This document shows positions 1 through 5,213 of a stretch of DNA of 5,424 nt, one piece after another. Source of the DNA: Planctomicrobium sp. (GTDB lineage: Bacteria > Planctomycetota > Planctomycetia > Planctomycetales > Planctomycetaceae); contig JAJDEL010000005.1 of assembly GCA_029259835.1 (NCBI GenBank), forward strand, positions 1 to 5,424, read 5' to 3'. Every line of letters begins with the position of its first letter. The stretch's first letter is position 1. The translations under genes and the position numbers were made by a program. The notes beneath the pieces were generated by a model. The model had not been told where the DNA came from. It ran no database searches and saw only the letters and a program-made list of their open reading frames with translations.

Positions 1-951
1 TCCGGCAAGCTCAAAAAGAAGGATGTCGTCAAGCTGGATCGCTATCGAGCTTCGCGCAAAGGGGAACTCTTCGTCTTGTTGGGGAACCTCAGTGATGATC
101 GCGTCGAATGGGGAAGCCCGCTGGAAGTGACGGAAACCAGCTTCAACTACATGAAGCAGGCACCAACGCAAGAGGCTCCAACACAAGAGCGGCTGGCCTA
201 CTTCATGAAGTTTCTGGAGTACCCTGATCCATTGATTTCAACCGATGCCTACTCTGAATTCGCGAATGCTCCGTATCAGGACATCGCCAAGTTACGAACG
301 CTAATGCCCCGAGAGAAACTCCGAGAGTGGCTCACGAATCCAGAAGCCGCGCCAAGCCGCACAACGCGCACAGGTCTGTTCGGACTGATGCTCGGACTCT
401 CCGGAAATGAATCAGACGCCGAATTTATGAAAACGAAAATTCTCGAAGAGACTGAAGACTTCCGCCTCGGAATCGATGGAGTCATCAGTGGCTATCTGGT
501 ACTGACAGGGGAGGAAGGACTGGACGTCATTGATGAACACAAACTCGGCAATCGCGAAGTCCCATTCAGCGAAACCTTCGCCGCGATGCAGGCACTCCGC
601 TTCATGTGGACCTACGGCGACGAGCGTATCTCCAAGGACCGACTTCGCCACTCAATGCGGATTCTCCTCGAACGCCCGAATCTCGCCGACCTCGTCATCG
701 TCGACCTCGCCCGTTGGGAAGACTGGGGTGTCATGGACCAACTGATGTCGCTCTACAACAAGGAAGAATACGAAGTCCCTTCCATCAAACGCGCCATTGT
801 CCGCTTCATGTTGATCGCCGAGAAAGACAATGCGACTGTCGCCGAAGGGGAAGTCCCTGAACACGTCAAGAAAGCCAAAAAGAACCTCGCCAAACTCCGA
901 GAAGAAGACCCAAAAACCGTGAAAGCGGCACAGCGGTATTTCTTTGACTGA
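1..951 (+). CDS. Helical-repeat secreted-type protein, 5' truncated by the window (paralogue of the next gene)
   Basis: The reading frame is open from base 1 to the TGA at 949-951, giving 316 visible residues. The ATG at 76 is not the start, because the 25 residues before it still align with the next gene (its GDPVTLKRFVSGKVGDHYFLF stretch). By comparison with the 405-residue neighbour, about 90 N-terminal residues are missing, probably a signal peptide and most of a netrin/TIMP-like domain. The rest looks wholly helical, in HEAT-like blocks: GLFGLMLG, MQALRFMW, ERISKDRL, VDLARWEDW, VPSIKRAIVRF, and the C-terminal KTVKAAQRYFFD. I associate this architecture with planctomycete hypothetical proteins. 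Helical repeats usually mediate protein binding; no catalytic motif is visible and the function is unknown. A short APTQE duplication lies at 160-189. It is probably cotranscribed with the next gene. Confidence 0.85.
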   Translation, partial: SGKLKKKDVVKLDRYRASRKGELFVLLGNLSDDRVEWGSPLEVTETSFNYMKQAPTQEAPTQERLAYFMKFLEYPDPLISTDAYSEFANAPYQDIAKLRTLMPREKLREWLTNPEAAPSRTTRTGLFGLMLGLSGNESDAEFMKTKILEETEDFRLGIDGVISGYLVLTGEEGLDVIDEHKLGNREVPFSETFAAMQALRFMWTYGDERISKDRLRHSMRILLERPNLADLVIVDLARWEDWGVMDQLMSLYNKEEYEVPSIKRAIVRFMLIAEKDNATVAEGEVPEHVKKAKKNLAKLREEDPKTVKAAQRYFFD

Positions 952-1004
952 GTCGAATTATATTCAATGCGAGATTATTGGAGTGTTGACTGACAAACGT
1001 TGCT

Positions 1005-1010
1005 GGAGGG
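1005..1010 (+). promoter_or_regulatory. Shine-Dalgarno GGAGGG of the second helical-repeat gene
   Basis: GGAGGG lies 6 nt before the ATG at 1017, a near-ideal ribosome binding site. It fixes the start at that ATG, which is also followed at once by a hydrophobic signal sequence. Confidence 0.8.
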
Positions 1011-1016
1011 ACACCA

Positions 1017-2234
1017 ATGCAATCGCTCACCAAAACTCTTCTGGTTCTGAGTCTTGCCCTTGCTCATAGTTTCTTGTGCTCCACCGCGACTGGATGCTGC
1101 GTATGTGCTCAAGGCGAAGCTGAGTGGCTTAAGTGCGTCCGCAATCGGATTTCCAAGTCCGATTCCGTACTTTTTGTGAAGTTGATCAGCAGCGAAAAAC
1201 CTTCTGCTGAGGGAGAGAAGAATGGAATCACACAGTTCGAAGTCGTTGAGGTCATTAAACCCGAGCCTCATGATCCCTTCGGCAAGAGAGATCAGACAAT
1301 ACCCAAAGGCGATCCTGTCACTCTCAAGCGATTCGTGAGCGGAAAAGTCGGTGATCATTACTTCCTCTTTAAAAAAGTGCACTTATCTCCTACGAATCGA
1401 AACTCTGTTGAGCCAGCATCCCAGGCTTTCATGAATTACGTTAAGGGACTCTCGACAAATAATGATTCAACCATTCAGCGATTGACATACATTGCTGATT
1501 TCCTTGAACACGTTGATCCGTTAATCGCAGAGGACGCTTTTAACGAATTCGAAGCCGCAAAGTTTTCAGAGATTGTGGACGTAAAAGATCACTTGCAACC
1601 TGCCAAGTTGAGAAAGTGGCTCAAGAACCTTGAAGGACCAGGCTTCATCCGAGTAGGGCTATACGGATTGATGCTGGGGATCACAGGAACTGAACAAGAT
1701 GCTGAGTCCCTGAAGCAACTCATTCTGACAGGCGCTGAGGAATATAATTTCGGCATGGATGGAATCACCGACGGATACCTACTGCTCTCTGGGGAAAAGG
1801 GTCTTCAGGTTCTTGAAGACAGATATTTGCGAAAACCAGACGCGGACCGTCTCCAAGGCTTCATCGTACTTCAGGCATTGCGATTCATATGGGAACACGG
1901 AGAGGAACGAATTTCGAAAGACCGACTCAAACAATCAATGCGAATCATCCTCGCACTCCCCGATCTCGTCGATTTAGCCATCATCGATCTCGCCCGCTGG
2001 CGAGACTGGGAAGCAATGGACCAGATTGTTGAGCTGTACAGTCAAAAGGAGTACGACGTCCCAGCAATCAAGCGGGCGATTATTCGTTACCTACTCACCG
2101 CAAAGAAAAGCTTCAAAGAGACACCGGATGCCGAAAAGCCGCCGCATGTCGTTAAGGCAGAGAAGTACATCCAGCATTTTCGCGAAAGCGAGCCGAAAAC
2201 CGTCAAAGCTGCCGAGCGGTATTTCTTTGATTAA
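1017..2234 (+). CDS. Secreted protein with Cys-rich NTR/TIMP-like N-terminus and helical-repeat C-terminus
   Basis: A complete 405-residue protein. Residues 1-26 form a signal peptide: K6, a hydrophobic core LLVLSLALA, then STATG before C27. TATGC fits a relaxed lipobox, so a lipoprotein is possible, though position -3 is Ala rather than Leu. The mature N-terminus has C27, C28, C30 and C40. It is followed by beta-rich stretches (SVLFVKLIS, TQFEVVEVIKPEP, DPVTLKRFV, HYFLF), a layout like netrin/TIMP-type OB-fold modules, which begin with a CxC motif. From about residue 140 the protein is helical and matches the preceding gene, roughly half identical by eye, with shared blocks QALRF.W..G.ERISKDRL, DLARW.DW..MDQ and KTVKAA.RYFFD. 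It probably acts in the periplasm or at the cell surface. The NTR assignment is inference from pattern, and partner and function are unknown. It lies 65 nt after the paralogue and converges on the barrel gene 11 nt away. Confidence 0.9.
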   Translation: MQSLTKTLLVLSLALAHSFLCSTATGCCVCAQGEAEWLKCVRNRISKSDSVLFVKLISSEKPSAEGEKNGITQFEVVEVIKPEPHDPFGKRDQTIPKGDPVTLKRFVSGKVGDHYFLFKKVHLSPTNRNSVEPASQAFMNYVKGLSTNNDSTIQRLTYIADFLEHVDPLIAEDAFNEFEAAKFSEIVDVKDHLQPAKLRKWLKNLEGPGFIRVGLYGLMLGITGTEQDAESLKQLILTGAEEYNFGMDGITDGYLLLSGEKGLQVLEDRYLRKPDADRLQGFIVLQALRFIWEHGEERISKDRLKQSMRIILALPDLVDLAIIDLARWRDWEAMDQIVELYSQKEYDVPAIKRAIIRYLLTAKKSFKETPDAEKPPHVVKAEKYIQHFRESEPKTVKAAERYFFD

Positions 2235-2245
2235 GGCTTGGACCG

Positions 2246-3427
2246 TTAGTACCTGAAGCCAACTCGGCCAATGAATTGTCCGTCGACATCGTAGGATGTG
2301 CCGGGATGTGTGTATTCAACATCGCGATCAAAGACATATCCACCTTCGAGGAATGTGGTCACCCATCCAGCTTCCCAGCGGAGACCGCCGACAACTCTCC
2401 AGTCTCTGAATTGAACTTTGGAAGTGTCGGCTGTCGACATGGGGATCGGTCCAAAACCGATTTCGTAAGATTCCACATGGTATTCCCCTTCAACGTAAAA
2501 CCAGGTTGGAACTCCATTTGGTGTTCCCATAAAGAATGTGGCTCGTGATTTCGGAAATAACAGGCGCAGCTCCACACGATCATTCGGTGTCATGACGATC
2601 CCTGCATATGGCAGGACGAGGTCATCAACGCGGTCCCAATACGTGACTCCCAAGACCCACATAAATTGGGGGGCAACTCGCCAATAGGCGACGGCGCGAC
2701 CATCTAATTGAATCGAATCGCTGCCGAGAGATTTCTTGAAGTCGGTTGCAATCGCCGGTGTGAAACCGAACTCAAAGGTCCATCCCATCTGAGATGACGT
2801 TTGCAGTGCAAGGTCTAAGCCAAAACGAAATACTGAACCAGGGAGATCGCGAGTTGGGTCGCCTTGTGGTCCCTGAAGACCTCGATAATTAAATTGTGGG
2901 GATGTGGAGAAGATCCAGCCAGGTCCACTGGAAGTTGTGTATTCTGACTCAACGTCAACTTCGAAAACTTCAAGCTCGCCAACCGCTGGAGAGCTTGTAT
3001 CTGCTCCAGGAATCCAGCCAACATCGACGCGAGTTTCCCAGCCCATACGTTGTGGCTGCGGACCGAAGACCCCATATCCATAGGTCGGAGCGACAGGTGC
3101 TCCACCGCCTCCGCCACCGCCAAGCCAAGGATCCTGCGTGATCGGTGATGGGGAATAAGGTGCCCCGAATGGTTGTACGGCCGTTCCACCTCCAACAAGG
3201 GGGGCGTTGGGATCCGTAAAAGTTGGAGGGTAATAGGTGGTGTTGCCATCCTGCGGCGGCGGAACCGTTAACGGAGCCGATGCAGCAACCTGTCCGGAAG
3301 CGACAGGGCTTTGACCACGAAAGACATAACCACTTGGCTGGACGAGTGCCTGCTCAAAAGGGTTTTGTGTGTCAGGTGCAGCCGTGGTGAGACTAGCTGC
3401 CAGTGCAAGGAGGACGGAGGTGCTCAC
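2246..3427 (-). CDS. Predicted outer-membrane beta-barrel protein with Gly/Pro-rich N-terminal region (possibly DUF6268-like)
   Basis: A 393-residue protein starting at GTG 3427. This start has AAGGA 7 nt upstream and opens directly into a signal peptide (STSVLLALAASLTTAA, likely cut near residue 16), although the n-region lacks basic residues. The frame stays open for 97 more codons to a TTG at 3718, but that extension shows no domain and would bury the signal peptide. Mature residues 18-126 are low-complexity, rich in Pro, Gly, Ala and Tyr, with seven consecutive glycines at 103-109. From about 127 to the end, alternating aromatic/polar strands (GWTFEFGFTPAI, AYWRVAPQFMWVLGVTYWD, PTWFYVEGEYHVESYEIGFG) and a C-terminal GRVGFRY ending in an aromatic residue are typical of outer-membrane barrels. 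DUF6268 is my best guess at the family, unconfirmed. The substrate is unknown. It is transcribed alone, divergently from the methyltransferase. Confidence 0.85.
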   Translation of the reverse strand: MSTSVLLALAASLTTAAPDTQNPFEQALVQPSGYVFRGQSPVASGQVAASAPLTVPPPQDGNTTYYPPTFTDPNAPLVGGGTAVQPFGAPYSPSPITQDPWLGGGGGGGAPVAPTYGYGVFGPQPQRMGWETRVDVGWIPGADTSSPAVGELEVFEVDVESEYTTSSGPGWIFSTSPQFNYRGLQGPQGDPTRDLPGSVFRFGLDLALQTSSQMGWTFEFGFTPAIATDFKKSLGSDSIQLDGRAVAYWRVAPQFMWVLGVTYWDRVDDLVLPYAGIVMTPNDRVELRLLFPKSRATFFMGTPNGVPTWFYVEGEYHVESYEIGFGPIPMSTADTSKVQFRDWRVVGGLRWEAGWVTTFLEGGYVFDRDVEYTHPGTSYDVDGQFIGRVGFRY

Positions 3428-3434
3428 GGAGTTG

Positions 3435-3439
3435 TCCTT
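3435..3439 (-). promoter_or_regulatory. Shine-Dalgarno AAGGA deciding the GTG start of the barrel gene
   Basis: On the minus strand AAGGA stands 7 nt before the GTG at 3427-3425. Because the frame is open far upstream, this site and the signal peptide that follows are what favour the GTG over the TTG at 3718. Confidence 0.7.
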
Positions 3440-3497
3440 GTCGCGAATTGGAAAGGGAGAAATAGTGTGTTGTGTGTTGTCAAAATTTGAATCAAGA

Positions 3498-3570
3498 GTT
3501 GAATGCCAACTGCTGTGCGTTGATGTCGCACTCGCTGAAGATTCAACACTCTGAAAAAGTTGACGTCGCA
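3498..3570. repeat. Phased direct repeats GTTGA-G upstream of the barrel gene
   Basis: GTTGATGTCGCA (3519-3530) recurs with one mismatch as GTTGACGTCGCA (3559-3570), exactly 40 nt later. A third, weaker copy, GTTGAATGCCA, starts at 3498, 21 nt before the first. Spacings of 21 and 40 nt are near two and four helical turns, as expected for regulator sites on one face of the DNA. They lie 71-143 nt upstream of the GTG start. A binding role is inference. Confidence 0.35.
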
Positions 3571-3594
3571 GTGGGGAATTTGAAGTGAGTGGGA

Positions 3595-3607
3595 ATTTCG
3601 ACGAAAT
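3595..3607. repeat. 13-bp palindrome ATTTCG-A-CGAAAT
   Basis: Six-base arms are perfectly complementary around a central A. It is operator-like in size, but nothing ties it to a known regulator, and it lies about 170 nt upstream of the barrel gene start. Confidence 0.3.
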
Positions 3608-3905
3608 CGGAAAAATCGTCAAGATCGCCTCAAGTTGAAACGTCTCTTTGACGCAGGCTTTTTCGTCTCTGTGAGATGTTCTAAAAAAGAGAAACGCCAT
3701 AAGATGCTTTTCAGTCAAGGTTTCGATCTTCTGGACACATCCTGAATAGGCAATTGTCAGATATACAATTCTGGCAAACTGTCAAAAGATTCACTCAAGT
3801 CGGCAGAGAACGCAGTGCTGGCTTCCGCACCGCAGGCTTCTTTAGTTGTCGTTGATTTGTGAAAGAGGCCCTAGTTTTCTTTAGTGGCGACTTTGCCGGG
3901 GTGTG

Positions 3906-4037
3906 CTTCTTTGTACACAGAAGTTGAAGATCGCTGGCTGTTGTCTTTTGGCAACAAATCGATGCAATTCTTGCAGTTTGCTTGTGAATTCGCTGTCCTT
4001 GCCTCGATTCACAAACGATTCATCGCGCCGCAAGCGA
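3906..4037 (+). other. Cluster of five short inverted repeats, possible structured RNA
   Basis: In order: an 18-nt palindrome with one mismatched pair (3906-3923, centre TGTACA); a stem of 7 pairs including one G-U, loop TTTT (3939-3956); a 5-bp stem TGCAA/TTGCA with loop TTC (3963-3975); an 8-bp stem TTGTGAAT/ATTCACAA (3982-3989 with 4007-4014); and a 4-bp stem TCGC/GCGA (4023-4026 with 4034-4037). Gaps between them are only 6-15 nt. They could form part of a methyltransferase leader RNA or a small RNA, or the first could be a protein operator. Single stems of this size can occur by chance; only the density is suggestive. Confidence 0.3.
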
Positions 4038-4100
4038 CAGGTGATAGGTTCTCAATGAAGTATTTAGCACCGACAGTTTGAGTCTTGAAGCCTTCAGTTG

Positions 4101-4146
4101 CGAACTCTCAAAGAAGATTGAAGTTCGAAACATCATCGTTTCAAAC
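4101..4146 (+). promoter_or_regulatory. Two overlapping, mutually exclusive hairpins upstream of the methyltransferase gene
   Basis: The first hairpin pairs CGAACT (4101-4106) with AGTTCG (4122-4127) and, past a bulged C, TCAA (4108-4111) with TTGA (4118-4121), loop AGAAGA. The second pairs GTTCGAAAC (4123-4131) with GTTTCAAAC (4138-4146), eight pairs and one mismatch, loop ATCATC. They share 4123-4127 and cannot form together. The second ends 35 nt before the ATG at 4182. No U-tract follows, so it is not a classical attenuator; effects on initiation or RNA stability are conceivable. Whether this region is transcribed is unknown. Confidence 0.3.
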
Positions 4147-4181
4147 AGAGAACTGTCTCATTATTTATTGGGACATGATCG

Positions 4182-5210
4182 ATGAACTGGAAGGCCAAAG
4201 CGCATCTCCTTGCACTGCTGAGTCGGATTCCCGCCGGTCGGCAGGTTTACCATTCATTGCAACGCGTTGCCGGTACGAATCGATTGCAACTCGATAGAGA
4301 TCTCCATCGTGCATTCGAATTGACCGACCTCTCAATGGAGGCGGGGCACTCTCTGGAGGGTACGGACGTTTTTGAAATCGGAACAGGATGGCGACCGCTC
4401 GTTCCGTTTGTATTCGCCTTGGCTGGTGCAAAGTCTGTTCGCACGATTGATGTGAATCCATGGTTGACGAAGACGTATGCTCTCGAAACATGGGCAGCAA
4501 TTGGAGATCGCCTCGAAGAAATCGCAGCACGCACCGGCGCACCCGATTCAGAATTGGAACAGCGTTACCGAGCTGTGGACACTTCAGTGGAATCTCTTTC
4601 TGAGTTCCTGAAGCAACTCAACATCACTTACATCTACCCTGGTGATGCCAGAGAAACTGGCTTCGAAGCTCAATCTGTTGATCTGATTGTCAGTTCCAAT
4701 GTTCTTGAGCACATTCCGCTTGATGTTCAAACAGCTATTCACGAAGAGTCGTTGCGAGTACTGAAACCGGGCGGATTATCTGTACACCGTTTCAATCCTC
4801 AAGACCACAACTCGACCGTAGATTCGTCGATCACTCACGCGAACTTTTTGAAGTTCAGCAGTGATGAATGGACCTGGCTTGGTGGCAGCGGATTGGCGTA
4901 CCACAACCGGTTGCGTTCTCGCGAATATCGGCAGATGTTCGAGAACTGCGGTTTCGAACTCACAGTTTGCCGAGAACGAATCGACCAACGCTCTTTAGAT
5001 GCGATTCAGTCTGGTGAACTGGTCGTCGACAAGCAGTTTTCTCACTTCTCACCGAAGGAACTCGCCGTCGATTACATGTGGGTGGTCGCTGAAAAACCAG
5101 TGGAAACAACAACGAATTCTCACTGCCCAGGCAATGTCTTAACCCCTCAAGAACCTGTTCTTAAAGACGCCACCAGCGTCTTTATTGGTTCAGTCCTGGA
5201 TGAAGGCTAA
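4182..5210 (+). CDS. Class I SAM-dependent methyltransferase
   Basis: A complete 342-residue protein. Motif I is DVFEIGTGWRP (about 62-72), the glycine-rich SAM-binding loop. TIDVNPW supplies the acidic residue that usually binds the SAM ribose (D90). GDARETGF (154-161) fits motif II, SVDLIVSSNVLEHIP (165-179) motif IV, and LRVLKPGG (191-198) motif V. This is a Rossmann-fold methyltransferase in the style of Methyltransf_11/_23 families. Residues up to about 30 form a basic/amphipathic helix rather than a signal peptide, so the enzyme is cytoplasmic or membrane-associated. The ATG at 4182 has only a weak GGGA 8 nt upstream. The tail after the last motif-like stretch (MWVVAEKPVE, to 308) is low in recognisable structure and is encoded across a terminator-like hairpin. 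With a glycosyltransferase 3 nt downstream, a sugar or glycan intermediate is the likely acceptor; this is inference from context. Confidence 0.88.
   Translation: MNWKAKAHLLALLSRIPAGRQVYHSLQRVAGTNRLQLDRDLHRAFELTDLSMEAGHSLEGTDVFEIGTGWRPLVPFVFALAGAKSVRTIDVNPWLTKTYALETWAAIGDRLEEIAARTGAPDSELEQRYRAVDTSVESLSEFLKQLNITYIYPGDARETGFEAQSVDLIVSSNVLEHIPLDVQTAIHEESLRVLKPGGLSVHRFNPQDHNSTVDSSITHANFLKFSSDEWTWLGGSGLAYHNRLRSREYRQMFENCGFELTVCRERIDQRSLDAIQSGELVVDKQFSHFSPKELAVDYMWVVAEKPVETTTNSHCPGNVLTPQEPVLKDATSVFIGSVLDEG
5162..5184 (+). terminator. Terminator-like hairpin inside the methyltransferase 3' end
   Basis: TAAAGACGC (5162-5170) and GCGTCTTTA (5176-5184) are perfect complements around the 5-nt loop CACCA, and TTGGTT follows. 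The stem resembles bacterial intrinsic terminators, but the T-run is short and interrupted. It lies within codons 327-335 and ends 29 nt before the next gene. Translating ribosomes would normally keep it unfolded, so it might give polarity or limit expression of the downstream gene. Confidence 0.45.
5203..5206 (+). promoter_or_regulatory. Shine-Dalgarno AAGG of the glycosyltransferase, inside the preceding gene
   Basis: AAGG overlaps the last codons of the methyltransferase gene and stands 7 nt before the ATG at 5214. With only 3 nt between the stop and the next start, translational coupling is likely. Confidence 0.55.
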
Positions 5211-5213
5211 ATC

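Larger units (their letters stand above)
3428..4181. other. Divergent intergenic region, 754 nt, no convincing gene
   Basis: This region separates the minus-strand barrel gene from the plus-strand methyltransferase and should hold the promoters of both. I find no tRNA or rRNA and no protein-like frame with a ribosome binding site. On the barrel-gene side it contains a GTGTGTT tandem repeat (3465-3478), phased GTTGA repeats (3498-3570) and a 13-bp palindrome (3595-3607). On the methyltransferase side it holds a dense series of inverted repeats (3906-4159). No sigma70 pair with normal 16-18 nt spacing stands out on either strand. Confidence 0.7.

Noticed and set aside
76..78. ATG at 76 as the start of the first gene
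   Set aside because: The frame is open to the window edge and the residues before this ATG align with the paralogue, so the real start is upstream.
975..1382. A 135-codon minus-strand frame
   Set aside because: It lies antisense to the signal peptide and N-terminal domain of the complete helical-repeat gene, which has a strong ribosome binding site and homologous neighbour. It is a shadow.
2235..2260. GGCTT/AAGCC inverted repeat between convergent genes as a bidirectional terminator
   Set aside because: The stem is only 5 bp, the loop is 16 nt, and neither side has a T-run.
2815..3249. A 144-codon minus-strand frame inside the barrel gene
   Set aside because: It is another frame of the same strand as the barrel protein gene, with no signal, start site or domain of its own.
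3459..3483. Sigma70-like pair on the minus strand, TTGACA (3483-3478) and TATTTC (3464-3459)
   Set aside because: The -35 hexamer is perfect and the position suits the barrel gene, but the 13-nt spacer is too short for a normal promoter.
3760..3785. Sigma70-like pair on the minus strand, TTGACA (3785-3780) and TATATC (3765-3760)
   Set aside because: The spacer is 14 nt and the site would leave a leader of more than 300 nt; not strong enough to call.
3819..3834. Sigma54-like TGGC-N9-GCA element
   Set aside because: GG and GC have the right -24/-12 spacing, but the TT of TTGC is CC and the AC after TGGC is TT, so it is a poor match.
3884..4081. A 65-codon plus-strand frame beginning with GTG in the intergenic region
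   Set aside because: There is no Shine-Dalgarno at a usable distance, it starts with GTG, no domain is recognisable, and it overlaps the inverted-repeat series. Coding use is not excluded, only unsupported.
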